Shown piece by piece: positions 1 to 7,351 of a stretch of DNA of 24,378 bases; the first letter of the stretch is position 1, and every line of letters starts with the position of its first letter. The stretch is from IMG/VR virus record IMGVR_UViG_3300039050_000033, positions 1 through 24,378 of that record. One strand, 5' to 3'. Both the position numbers and the translations under genes were made by a program. The stretch comes from a virus. Below the pieces are notes generated by a model. That model was not told where the DNA came from and searched no databases. It saw nothing but the letters and a program-made list of their open reading frames with translations.

Positions 1-1
1 C

Positions 2-94
2 GATAACAACTGGGGAATCACATACGATGCTGATTTAATTCCTATTGTTGAGCTAATCGTCAACTCACCACTTGATACAGGAACTAATCCTTAA
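2..94 (+). CDS. 3' end of a virion gene (major capsid or major tail protein?)
   Basis: An open frame enters from the left edge and stops with TAA at 92-94. It gives about 30 residues ending in VELIVNSPLDTGTNP. No family can be assigned from so short a tail. It sits just before a strong terminator and the head-completion genes. No major tail protein gene lies in its lambda position between the tail terminator and the chaperones. This could therefore be the major capsid protein, as gene order suggests, or a displaced major tail protein. The product is inference only. Confidence 0.5.
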   Translation, partial: DNNWGITYDADLIPIVELIVNSPLDTGTNP

Positions 95-115
95 TATCAT
101 TAAAGTGTGGTCATC

Positions 116-149
116 AAACCTCATCAAATATTGGTGGGGTTTTTTCTTT
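116..149 (+). terminator. rho-independent terminator
   Basis: A 10-bp stem (116-125 with 133-142, including two G-U pairs) encloses a 7-nt loop, AAATATT. A T-rich tract follows directly. It lies 22 bases after the stop of the partial gene and would end the upstream transcription unit, allowing that gene to be expressed at a different level from the tail operon. Confidence 0.8.
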
Positions 150-182
150 ACGCTACAATAAAACTAAATTACTTTAATAATC

Positions 183-713
183 GTGGCAGCTACTATAGAC
201 GCAACAATAAAAGGAGCAAATGCTAATAGCTATGTCACATTAGCTGAAGCAGACTCATACTTTGAAACTGTTCCCAGTTCTACTCAATGGGATAATAAAC
301 AAGATGATAAAAAGAATAGAGCACTAATAGCAGCTACAAGATGGATTGATACTTTAGTCTTTTATGGAGATAGATGTGATGACGACCAAGCCTTAAAGTT
401 CCCACGAACTAATTATCAGGTTGATGGAGTTGAACTGGCTTGTACTTTAATTCCACAGAATATTAAATATGCACAGTTTGAATTAGCTTTTGCCTTGGCA
501 AATGATACTGATGCAATTATTGGTAGTAGTGGAACTGATGGTAATTTTGAAGAAGTAAAACTAGGAGATATTCAAGTTAAATACAATACAAAGAGTCAGG
601 GTACTGGTTCTGTTAATAATGTATTTGACGTATATCCGTGGTTACAAAGTTATTTAGGAGCTTATGTTCTTGGAGGAGCAGGAAGTTTTCAACTTAGGGT
701 GGTTAGAGGATAA
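183..713 (+). CDS. head-tail adaptor, DnaT-like connector family
   Basis: This 176-residue protein probably adds to the portal ring as the first head-completion protein. The N-terminal pattern (NSYVTLAEADSYF, then a W, then ALIAATRWIDTL, then LKFPRTN) fits the phage family often labelled 'putative DnaT-like ssDNA-binding protein' (DnaT_2). That family occupies the head-tail adaptor position in many siphoviruses. GTG is the best start because no ATG gives the same N-terminus. The stop overlaps the next start as TAATG, so translation is coupled. The family call comes from remembered motifs. The connector role rests on position before the stopper and tail-completion genes. Confidence 0.6.
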   Translation: MAATIDATIKGANANSYVTLAEADSYFETVPSSTQWDNKQDDKKNRALIAATRWIDTLVFYGDRCDDDQALKFPRTNYQVDGVELACTLIPQNIKYAQFELAFALANDTDAIIGSSGTDGNFEEVKLGDIQVKYNTKSQGTGSVNNVFDVYPWLQSYLGAYVLGGAGSFQLRVVRG

Positions 714-1096
714 TGGCAGGTCAATTAGATTCATTATTAAAGAATGTAGCTAAACAGGTTGTAGCTGATCTTGGAGCGTCTTTAGATTCAACTATTATTT
801 ATACAAAAAAGGCATCAGGAAGTTATAACACAAGTACAGGTGTCTATTCTACAAGTGACACTGCTTATAGTTTTGATGCTCCTGTTGAGTTTGTTATTTC
901 TACTGAAGATGATGGTAGAGAAAGAAGAGAAGCAAAGGTTTATATAACACCTGATTTGATAGGAGATAATCAACCTGATTTTCAAGATGAAGTTACATTA
1001 ACTTATGCTGGATCTACAAGAGTAGGACAGATAGTTAATATAGATACAAGACAGGGTGGACAGACTTATCTGTTTACTTTATTAGTGAGGTTCTGA
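713..1096 (+). CDS. putative head closure (stopper) protein
   Basis: This is a 127-residue, mostly beta-rich protein with no recognised catalytic motif. It follows the adaptor with a TAATG overlap and a GAGG Shine-Dalgarno-like stretch, and precedes the gp10/Z-like protein with a TGATG overlap. Its size and order (adaptor, stopper, tail completion, tail terminator) match the neck module of lambda-like and HK97-like siphoviruses. The C-terminal half (DEVTLTYAGSTRVGQIVNI) resembles the small beta-barrel of head-tail joining proteins, which close the DNA channel and form the docking surface for the tail. The assignment depends mainly on synteny. Confidence 0.5.
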   Translation: MAGQLDSLLKNVAKQVVADLGASLDSTIIYTKKASGSYNTSTGVYSTSDTAYSFDAPVEFVISTEDDGRERREAKVYITPDLIGDNQPDFQDEVTLTYAGSTRVGQIVNIDTRQGGQTYLFTLLVRF

Positions 1097-1668
1097 TGGC
1101 TAGAAGTAAAGGTATTGCAAATATAGAAAGAGATCTTACTGGAAATTTACAGCAAGACTTCAATACTTTTATAAGAGCAGCTTTGTCTGATTTGTCTAAT
1201 CAAGGACCACAAAGATATAGTCCTGTTGATACTGGTTTTTTTGTTTCTAGTTGGACAGCTGGTACGCAAAGACCTAGACCTGATGAAGCTAGAGAATCAG
1301 TTGCTCCTTGGAGTAATATTAAGCCAAGAAGAAGAGGAGATCAAAAAAATCCACAAGCTGTAATTGAACCTAGATTTATAGATAAAATTAATTATAATTT
1401 CAAACCTTTTTCTAAAGTATTTATTGGAAATAGATCACAATATGCTGCTAGAGCTTTAGCTTCTCCAAATAGTGAAATACCTATATATGTTCAAAATATT
1501 ATTGGTAAAAGAATTAATGAAATATTTAACGAGAAGAAACCTAAAATCGGAGTTGCCACGTTTGGTACTGGAGTTAGAGGAGAACAAACAAATGTTAAAT
1601 TTAAAGCAACTGGTATTGGTAAATTTAGTGATCCTACTTCAGTATTTGTTGATTACACTGATTTATGA
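1096..1668 (+). CDS. tail completion / neck protein, HK97 gp10 or lambda Z-like
   Basis: This 190-residue protein carries the motif SPVDTGFFVSSW near residues 42-53. It corresponds to the (T/S)PVDTGxLxxSW signature of HK97-gp10-like and lambda gpZ-like proteins, which act at the head-tail junction. A basic, proline-rich stretch follows (SNIKPRRRGDQKN), then a region with an NRSQYAARAL-like segment typical of the same family. Upstream overlap is TGATG and downstream overlap is ATGA, so it is part of one translationally coupled neck operon. The protein is longer than many gp10 homologues (about 120-150 residues) because of its C-terminal extension. Confidence 0.6.
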   Translation: MARSKGIANIERDLTGNLQQDFNTFIRAALSDLSNQGPQRYSPVDTGFFVSSWTAGTQRPRPDEARESVAPWSNIKPRRRGDQKNPQAVIEPRFIDKINYNFKPFSKVFIGNRSQYAARALASPNSEIPIYVQNIIGKRINEIFNEKKPKIGVATFGTGVRGEQTNVKFKATGIGKFSDPTSVFVDYTDL

Positions 1669-2093
1669 CTTTAGTTAACACAAGAGCAGCTTTTGAAAAG
1701 GCAGTAACAGACGCAGTTGCAGCAGTAGATGCTACTGTTGAAATGGTTTATGACAATATGGTTTATAAAACACCTGGAAAAACTAAAAAATATATTCTTA
1801 TGTCAGTTGATTTTGCACAGGCTACAACTCAGACACAAGGAGCATCACAGGATTTTTATTCTGGTGTTATTCAATGTAATATCTATGTTCCAAGAGGTAA
1901 AGGTAGTTCAACTTTATCTGCTTTAGGAGAAGCTGTTATTGATGGACTTACTTCTGTTAATGCTTCTGATTATACAGATACTTTTAGTTGTGATCCTAGA
2001 GTATTGGATGTTGTCGGCCCTGCTCCTATTGAATTAGATGATTCTTCACACTTTCTTGGCTTAATATCTTGCCAATTTACCGCAAACGCTTAG
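1665..2093 (+). CDS. tail terminator protein (lambda U-like)
   Basis: This 142-residue protein is likely to cap the tail tube once it reaches the length set by the tape measure. Position, size and the pattern of a helical N-terminus (NTRAAFEKAVTDAV), a central strand ending in FYSGVIQCNIYVP and the final LGLISCQFTANA fit DUF4128-like tail terminators. The start overlaps the preceding stop as ATGA. The stop codon is the first three bases of a perfect 10-bp palindrome, after which comes one of the few gaps in the tail operon. In lambda the major tail protein follows here; in this window it does not. Confidence 0.6.
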   Translation: MTLVNTRAAFEKAVTDAVAAVDATVEMVYDNMVYKTPGKTKKYILMSVDFAQATTQTQGASQDFYSGVIQCNIYVPRGKGSSTLSALGEAVIDGLTSVNASDYTDTFSCDPRVLDVVGPAPIELDDSSHFLGLISCQFTANA

Positions 2094-2100
2094 TATACTA
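2091..2100 (+). promoter_or_regulatory. TAGTATACTA palindrome with a TATACT -10-like core
   Basis: A perfect 10-bp palindrome lies 19 bases before the chaperone gene. The core TATACT (2094-2099) could be a -10 element. TTGCCA at 2069-2074 would be a possible -35 with a rather long 19-bp spacer. The same 14-mer, TTAGTATACTAATA, recurs on the other strand upstream of the ERF gene. It could be a promoter, an operator or both. Confidence 0.4.
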
Positions 2101-2119
2101 ATAATAGCTACATATTAAC

Positions 2120-2470
2120 ATGACAAGAGCAGTTGATCTTTTAAGAAACAAGTTTGGAGTTTCTCAACTTTATAAACATGATGTAAAACAAGATGATGAG
2201 ATTATCTTTACTGTCTATTGGCATCCATTAACTATTGCAGAAAGAGAAGCTATACAAAAAAAATCATCAGATGATGTGAATGATTATGCTTTACAAATGA
2301 TGATAGAAAAAGCATTAGATGAAGATGGCAAAAGAATTTTTCAAGATGGAGATAAGGCTTCACTTAGAAGAGAAGTTGAAGTTTCTGTTCTTGAAGAAAT
2401 ACAATTAGCAATGATTAATGCTGGTGCTGATAAGGGGGTATCAGAGGCTAAAGCCGATTTGAAAAGCTAA
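2120..2470 (+). CDS. G: tail assembly chaperone, short form (lambda G-like)
   Basis: This 116-residue acidic, helical protein has the place and style of lambda gpG: just upstream of the tape measure and without signal or membrane segments. By analogy it coats the tape measure while the tube polymerises and is absent from the finished virion. The N-terminus (MTRAVDLLRNKFG) leads into a strand (DDEIIFTVYWHPLTIAEREAI) typical of siphovirus chaperones. The frame ends in three successive in-frame stops (TAA TAA TGA, 2468-2476). Immediately downstream, in another frame, lies a T-like extension (2463-2657) without its own start codon near its beginning. The short form should therefore be one of two products. 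Confidence 0.7.
   Translation: MTRAVDLLRNKFGVSQLYKHDVKQDDEIIFTVYWHPLTIAEREAIQKKSSDDVNDYALQMMIEKALDEDGKRIFQDGDKASLRREVEVSVLEEIQLAMINAGADKGVSEAKADLKS
2459..2470 (+). promoter_or_regulatory. candidate +1 programmed frameshift site
   Basis: The zero frame reads TTG AAA AGC TAA here. The downstream T-like frame is closed by a TGA at 2460-2462 and opens only from 2463, so the shift must lie between 2463 and the zero-frame stop at 2468. A Lys-tRNA on AAA (2462-2464) can re-pair perfectly with AAA at 2463-2465 after a +1 move, giving AAA (A) GCT AAT. A -1 move leads to a frame that stops at 2497 without T-like sequence. A -2 move gives poor re-pairing. Confidence 0.6.
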
Positions 2471-2657
2471 TAATGATTGGAAGTTTATATTTTCATTAGC
2501 AAAAGAACTAAAGAAAACTGTAGCTGAGTTATGCCAGACTCTTACCATTGAAGAGATGATAGGTTGGGCTGCTTATGCAGAAATTGAACATGAAGATTTT
2601 GAAAAACAAAGAGAACAAGCACAAAAAACTAATGCTTTAAGAGGCAAAAGAAGGTAA
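2463..2657 (+). CDS. T extension of the G-T chaperone fusion
   Basis: This open frame yields NNDWKFIFSLAKELKKTVAE, then LTIEEMIGWAAYAEIE and a charged tail ending GKRR. It matches the usual T-domain pattern: a W, a helical 'LAKEL..TVAEL' stretch, then 'TIEEMxxWxAYxEIE'. The first in-frame ATG (2556) lies inside the conserved part, so an independent start is unlikely. With the +1 shift at AAA the fused protein would be about 178 residues: 115 from G and 63 from this frame. In lambda the T domain recruits major tail protein to the G-coated tape measure. It ends 31 bases before the tape measure start. Confidence 0.65.
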   Translation, partial: KANNDWKFIFSLAKELKKTVAELCQTLTIEEMIGWAAYAEIEHEDFEKQREQAQKTNALRGKRR

Positions 2658-2688
2658 TATAGAGAAAATGTTTTAATTTTTATAGCAA

Positions 2689-4902
2689 GTGGCTAATTAT
2701 AACGTAGATATTGCTGTTGCTTTAAAAGGTGCTAAACAATTAACTTCTTTCAATAGAGAAGTTAAGGCTACAACTACAAATATAGATGCTTTTGCTAAAC
2801 AATTAAGATCTGCTGCAAAAGATCAAGGTTTATTAGTAAAAAGTTTTGATAATTTAAATCAAGTTTTATCAAAAGCTAAAAGTAATTTTAATGCTGCTGC
2901 TTCTGGTACGAGTTTACAAGAGAAAGCTGCAAGACAATTAGTACTTGCAGAAAAACAACTAAATAAAGAATATAAACAAAGAGAAAAATTATTAAATAAT
3001 TTAAGAACTTCATTTACTCCAATGCCTTTACCTGGTTCTGGTGTTGGATCTGATCCTGTTGCAAAATCTATAAAACGTAGAAGAAGAAAACTAGCTGGTA
3101 ATCCACAAGCATATTCTTCTCCAGTTGGACCTTTTCAAGCCTCACAGCTAGAAATGATACCTGGTTTTGGTATGGGCAGCTTGCAAGGTCAATCATCTCC
3201 AGTAGGCGATAGAATTGCAAAAGCATTAGAAAATGAAAAGAAACTTGTAAAAGATGTTGAAGCTATAAGAGGAAGAGCAAGTAAAAAAAGAGCAGCCAAT
3301 ACAAAACGTCAGTTATCTCTTGAAAAAAGATCAAATGCTTTTGTAAAAAAAGCAATAAAAGAAGAAACTGCATTAAGAAAAAAAGCAGAAGCAGAAGCAA
3401 ATAAACTTGCAGAAAAAAGAAGGGCAAGAAGGCAAAAACTTGGAAGCACGGCTAGTAGTGCAATCATTGGTGGAGCTTTTCCTTTATTATTTGGACAAAC
3501 AGGTGCAGCAGCAGTTGGTGGTGGAATTGGTGGTGCAGCAGGTGGTTTGATTGGTGGTCAATTTGGTTTTGCCTTATCTATTCTTGGTACTGCAATAGGT
3601 TCTGCTATTGATAAAAATGAAAAATTCAGACAATCCCTTGCTGTTTTAAATGTGCAATTTAGTGCCACAAGTGGAGGCACTCAAATATTAGCTGCTGATG
3701 TCGATAAATTAGCAAAAAGACTTAGTGTGACAAAAGAAGAAGCGATTGCAGCTTTAAGTGCTTTTAGAGAATTTGGCTCTGGTTCGGTAGCAAAATCTTT
3801 AGTCAGTATTTTTGGTACTGATTCTGGTGCATTTGATACTTTAGCAGCAACAAATAGACAAGCTGCATTAGCTCAACAAATATTTCAAGCAAGAAAACAA
3901 ATAGGTAATCAAGTTGCAAAACAACTATTACAACAAAATTTAATTAATGATAGTTCTACTATTGAATTAGCTTTAGCGGAAGCAAAAGCAAAAGCAGCTA
4001 ATGATGAAGCTATTGCAAAAGCCAAAGTTGTTACATTTACAGATCAATTAGCAGCTAGTGCTGCTGCTCAAGTTGGCAGACCCGTTGATGTAAACATTTT
4101 TGGAGAAGAAAGAGCACAGAAAATACAAGAAGAATTTGATAAAAATAGATCAAAAAGATTGGAAGATTTTAAAAATTCATTGAAAGAAGTTCGAGAATTG
4201 CTTGGCCTTGTTAATGAGGCTAATGGTCAATTTGGACAATCAGGAGTTTTAGCTTTTTCTGCTATTAACGATAAAGTAAAAAATTTACAAGATGAGATGA
4301 AAATGTTGCAAGATCCAATCAGATTAGCAATAAATTTATCAGATGTTATGGGAGCTTCATTTGAAGAATCATTTAAAGGAATTATCAAAGGAACAATGAC
4401 AGTTGCAGATGCGTTTAGAAGTATGTTGAATCGTATTGCAGATGTTTTCTTAGATACTGCTGCAAGAATGTTAGCTAATCAGTTTCAGCAGGGAATATTG
4501 GGTTTATTTGGTAATTTATTTGGTGGTTTTAATGCGTTTAATTCTGTTGGAGATCCAGCTATAACAGGAGCATTTTCTAGTAGTGGTTCAAGTATTCCCT
4601 TTGTTGTACCAAATACACCTCTTGTTCCTGGTTTAGCGAATGGAGGTATGGCTAAAGGTGGTAAATCTTATCTTGTAGGAGAACGTGGTCCAGAATTATT
4701 TACACCAGGAGTTTCTGGTATGGTTACACCAAATCATCAATTAGGTGGGATGGGAGGAACAAATATTGTTGTTAATGTAGACGCATCAGGTTCTAATGTT
4801 GAAGGTGATGAAGATGAAGGTAGAGCTTTAGGGGTTGCATTATCAGCAGCGATAGAATCAGAATTAATTAAGCAAAAACGACCTGGAGGTTTACTTGCAT
4901 AA
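2689..4902 (+). CDS. H: tail tape measure protein (lambda H-like)
   Basis: This 737-residue protein sets tail length and is threaded through the tube during DNA ejection. The N-terminal 240 residues are lysine-rich, alanine-rich coiled coil. A long glycine/alanine hydrophobic region (about 250-307, with AAAVGGGIGGAAGG) could insert in the host membrane. More helical sequence follows. The C-terminus has NGGMAKGGKSYLVGERGPEL, a motif shared by many tape measures. At roughly 1.5 Å per residue the tail would be near 110 nm. The start is GTG: an in-frame TAG at 2683 lies just upstream and no ATG fits better. Its stop overlaps gpM as TAATG. Confidence 0.85.
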   Translation: MANYNVDIAVALKGAKQLTSFNREVKATTTNIDAFAKQLRSAAKDQGLLVKSFDNLNQVLSKAKSNFNAAASGTSLQEKAARQLVLAEKQLNKEYKQREKLLNNLRTSFTPMPLPGSGVGSDPVAKSIKRRRRKLAGNPQAYSSPVGPFQASQLEMIPGFGMGSLQGQSSPVGDRIAKALENEKKLVKDVEAIRGRASKKRAANTKRQLSLEKRSNAFVKKAIKEETALRKKAEAEANKLAEKRRARRQKLGSTASSAIIGGAFPLLFGQTGAAAVGGGIGGAAGGLIGGQFGFALSILGTAIGSAIDKNEKFRQSLAVLNVQFSATSGGTQILAADVDKLAKRLSVTKEEAIAALSAFREFGSGSVAKSLVSIFGTDSGAFDTLAATNRQAALAQQIFQARKQIGNQVAKQLLQQNLINDSSTIELALAEAKAKAANDEAIAKAKVVTFTDQLAASAAAQVGRPVDVNIFGEERAQKIQEEFDKNRSKRLEDFKNSLKEVRELLGLVNEANGQFGQSGVLAFSAINDKVKNLQDEMKMLQDPIRLAINLSDVMGASFEESFKGIIKGTMTVADAFRSMLNRIADVFLDTAARMLANQFQQGILGLFGNLFGGFNAFNSVGDPAITGAFSSSGSSIPFVVPNTPLVPGLANGGMAKGGKSYLVGERGPELFTPGVSGMVTPNHQLGGMGGTNIVVNVDASGSNVEGDEDEGRALGVALSAAIESELIKQKRPGGLLA

Positions 4903-5468
4903 TGGCTACTTTCCCATCAATCACACCAACATACGGACAACAAAAAAGATCCGCACCAAATACTAGAACAGTTCGTTTTGCTGATGGCTATGAACATAGA
5001 ATATTATTTGGACTTGCTGCACATCAAAACCCAAAAGTTTATAATTTTACTTTCAACGTATCAGAAACAGATGCGGACACCATAGAAGGTTTTCTTGATA
5101 GTAGAGCAAATGATAGTGCCAGCTTTACTTTCACTCCACCAGGAGAAGGGTTCACAAAGACAGGAACTTATTCTCAATCAGGTACTACAGTAACAATTAC
5201 TATCACAAGTCATGGTGTAGCTGTAGGAGATGAACTTACTATTGACTACACAACTGGATCGGCAACTGATGGTACATTTCTTGTCGCCTCGGTTACTGAT
5301 TCAGATGTCTTTACTGTTACGGCTGCTGCCAGTGCTACCAATAGCGGTAATGTTTCGATTACTTTATCGGGTGCTGGTCAATATGTTTGCGAGGCTTGGA
5401 ATAAATCTATACCATATAACAATAGAGCAACAATTCAAGCAACATTTAGAGAGGTGTTTGAACCATGA
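4902..5468 (+). CDS. M: minor tail protein M with an inserted beta module
   Basis: This 188-residue tail tip protein is of the lambda gpM family. The family pattern is clear at both ends: FPSITPTYGQQKRSAPNTRT and RFADGYEHR at the start, FTPPGEG in the middle, and GQYVCEAWN with a C-terminal RATFREVFEP-like strand at the end. In lambda, gpM binds near the distal tip of the tape measure complex. Between FTPPGEG and the YVCEAW strand, residues 89-153 (5166-5360) are an extra serine/threonine-rich beta module. That module is repeated near the C-terminus of gpJ in this same window. The gene overlaps its neighbours as TAATG and ATGA. Confidence 0.75.
   Translation: MATFPSITPTYGQQKRSAPNTRTVRFADGYEHRILFGLAAHQNPKVYNFTFNVSETDADTIEGFLDSRANDSASFTFTPPGEGFTKTGTYSQSGTTVTITITSHGVAVGDELTIDYTTGSATDGTFLVASVTDSDVFTVTAAASATNSGNVSITLSGAGQYVCEAWNKSIPYNNRATIQATFREVFEP
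5166..5360 (+). repeat. beta module shared with gpJ, copy in gpM
   Basis: Codons 89-153 of gpM read TYSQSGTTVTITITSHG, then IDYTTGSATDG, then FTVTAAASAT. The copy in gpJ (10357-10554) reads TYTQSGTTITVTKSSHG, then IDFTSGGATDG, then FTVTASSSAT. A little over half of the residues match by eye, with one length difference. The DNA has diverged much more, so the copies are old or came in separately. Confidence 0.8.
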
Positions 5469-6040
5469 GCAGTTCTGCTATTGTTAGCAATCTTCAAAAT
5501 ACAAATCCGTCAGCAATAATTGAATTATTTACCTTACAACTTGATAATAATTTGCATGGTGCTACTACTATTTACAGGTTTCATGCAGGTAGTAGTCTTA
5601 AAGATAATGGAGAGATAGTTTGGGCTGGTAATACTTATCAAAGATTTCCTGTAAAAGCTGAAGGTTTTGCTTTTAGAAAAGGACAACTTCCTCGACCTAC
5701 ATTAACTTTAAGCAATGCTCTTGGAACAATTACATCTATTTTATTAACAGTAAATAATACAACTGTTGGTAATGATTTAACAGGTGCAACTGTCACTCGT
5801 ATCAGAACTCTTGCAAGATTTTTAGATGCTGTTAATTTTCCTGGAGACATAAATCCTTATGGAACACCAGATGCTACAGCAGAGTTTCCGCAGGAAATTT
5901 ATAAAATAGATAGGAAATCAGCAGAAAATAGAGATGCAGTACAATTTGAACTTGCATCAGTGTTTGATCTTGCTGGTATTCGTGCTGGTAGACAATGCAC
6001 CAGAACAGAGTTTCCTTCTATTGGTACGGCTATAGGATGA
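5465..6040 (+). CDS. L: minor tail protein L
   Basis: This 191-residue tail tip protein lies between M and K as in lambda. The N-terminus (LQNTNPSAIIELFTLQLD) and the central LPRPTLTLSNALGTITSILL stretch match the gpL family, which helps to form the tip complex. Lambda gpL is longer (about 232 residues) and holds a C-terminal iron-sulphur cluster bound by four cysteines. Here the protein ends soon after FDLAGIRAGRQC and has one cysteine in total, so a cluster of that type is not expected. The ATG overlaps the preceding stop as ATGA; its own stop overlaps the K start as ATGA. Confidence 0.75.
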   Translation: MSSSAIVSNLQNTNPSAIIELFTLQLDNNLHGATTIYRFHAGSSLKDNGEIVWAGNTYQRFPVKAEGFAFRKGQLPRPTLTLSNALGTITSILLTVNNTTVGNDLTGATVTRIRTLARFLDAVNFPGDINPYGTPDATAEFPQEIYKIDRKSAENRDAVQFELASVFDLAGIRAGRQCTRTEFPSIGTAIG

Positions 6041-6738
6041 ATTGGAAAAACGCTGCTCTTAATCATGCTGAAACAGAAGATCCAAAAGAATCTGTTGGTC
6101 TTTTGTTAAATATCAGGGGTAAAGAAAGATATTATCCTTGTCGTAATCTTTCAATGACAGCACATCAATGCTTTATTTTAGATCCAGAAGATTATGTAAA
6201 GGCTACAAATGTAGGAGAAGTAACTGCTGTTGTTCATAGTCATCCGACAACACCTCCAGAAGCTAGTCAAGCAGATAAAGTTGCGTGTGAACAAAGTGGA
6301 CTTCCATGGCATATTGTTAATCCTAAGACAAAACAATGGGGATATTATGAACCGCAGGGATATGAAGCACCTTTACTTGGTCGGCAATGGGTATGGGGGA
6401 TTACAGATTGTTGGAGTTTAGTAAGAGATTATTACAAGCAAGAAAGAGGTATAGAGTTGAAAGATTATGAAAGACCAATTACTCCAGAAGAGTTTATGAA
6501 AGATCCTTTATTTGAAAGTTACGCTTGGAGAACAGGATTTAGAGAACTTAGACCCGATGAAAAATTACAAACTGGAGATGTTTTATTAATGAGTATTTTA
6601 GATTCAACTTTAAATCATGTAGCTATTTTCCTTGGAGATGAGGTATTACATCATTTAACCGATAGACTATCTTGTAGAGAGCCATATTCTTCTTGGTTGT
6701 TAAAATGTACAGGAAAGAGGTATCGTTATGCTTCGTAA
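6037..6738 (+). CDS. K: tail assembly peptidase K: JAMM protease plus NlpC/P60
   Basis: This 233-residue two-domain protein is of the lambda gpK type. The N-terminal JAMM/MPN metalloprotease domain has its full zinc set: E18, HSH at 67-69, S77 and D80 in the pattern VVHSHPTTPPEASQAD. The C-terminal NlpC/P60 cysteine peptidase domain has C125 (GITDCWSLVRDYY), H194 (LNHVAIFLGD) and H205/H206. In tail tips the NlpC/P60 part can act on peptidoglycan and the JAMM part on a tail protein, though the substrates are not known here. The start at 6037 gives the usual ATGA overlap with gene L; an upstream in-frame ATG at 5995 would put L-derived sequence on the N-terminus. Confidence 0.88.
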   Translation: MNWKNAALNHAETEDPKESVGLLLNIRGKERYYPCRNLSMTAHQCFILDPEDYVKATNVGEVTAVVHSHPTTPPEASQADKVACEQSGLPWHIVNPKTKQWGYYEPQGYEAPLLGRQWVWGITDCWSLVRDYYKQERGIELKDYERPITPEEFMKDPLFESYAWRTGFRELRPDEKLQTGDVLLMSILDSTLNHVAIFLGDEVLHHLTDRLSCREPYSSWLLKCTGKRYRYAS

Positions 6739-7351
6739 AATAAAATTATATGGAGAACTTGCAAACTTTATAGGACATAAAGAGTTTGAAGTAAAAGTAG
6801 AAAGTTTATCTCATGCTGTTAGTTTTTTGATAAATAACTTTGAGGGTGTAGAAAAATATATGAGTCCTAAACATTATCAAGTAAAAGTTGGTAATTATGC
6901 TGTTGATGAATCAGAATTATGCCATCCTATTGGTCAAGAAGATATACATTTTATTCCTGTTATTACTGGTGCTGGTCGAGGTATTGGAAAAGTATTATTA
7001 GGTGCTGCGTTGATTGCAGGTGCGTTTATGTTTTCTCCCATGACTCTTGGATCTTTTACAGCAAAAGGTATAGCAGCAGGAGCAACTCCATTTGCCAAAA
7101 TAGGATTTTTAGCTAAAGCTTCTCTATACGTTGGAACATCTTTAGTAATATCAGGTGTTAGTGATATGTTATTTCCTCTGCCTAAATTTGAAGGGTTTGA
7201 ATCAGAAGAAGATCCTAGATTATCTTTTAATTTTAATGGCATACAAAATACATCAAGAGCTGGTACACCTGTGCCTATAGTTTACGGAGAAATATTCACT
7301 GGATCGGTTGTAATTAGTGCTTCGGTAGACACTGAACAGGTACAGGCATGA
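6728..7351 (+). CDS. I: tail assembly protein I
   Basis: This 207-residue protein matches lambda gpI in place and pattern. It has an N-terminal ubiquitin-like beta-grasp region (MLRKIKLYGELANFIGHKEF), then HFIPVITGAGRGIGKVLLGA leading to a hydrophobic stretch (about 85-110). The C-terminal SFNFNGIQNTSRAGTPVPIV and YGEIFTGS segment is conserved in gpI proteins and is thought to support tip assembly with gpK and gpJ. The gene overlaps K by 11 bases and J by ATGA, so K, I and J are likely to be translated in a coupled series. Confidence 0.8.
   Translation: MLRKIKLYGELANFIGHKEFEVKVESLSHAVSFLINNFEGVEKYMSPKHYQVKVGNYAVDESELCHPIGQEDIHFIPVITGAGRGIGKVLLGAALIAGAFMFSPMTLGSFTAKGIAAGATPFAKIGFLAKASLYVGTSLVISGVSDMLFPLPKFEGFESEEDPRLSFNFNGIQNTSRAGTPVPIVYGEIFTGSVVISASVDTEQVQA

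Noticed and set aside
2431-2440. AAGGGGG run in gene G as the frameshift slip site
   Set aside because: A shift there into the T-like frame meets a TGA at 2460-2462 before the T sequence begins, so the shift must be further downstream.
5995-6036. Upstream ATG for gene K
   Set aside because: It would add 14 residues read from the end of gene L in another frame. The ATG at 6037 gives the usual ATGA overlap.
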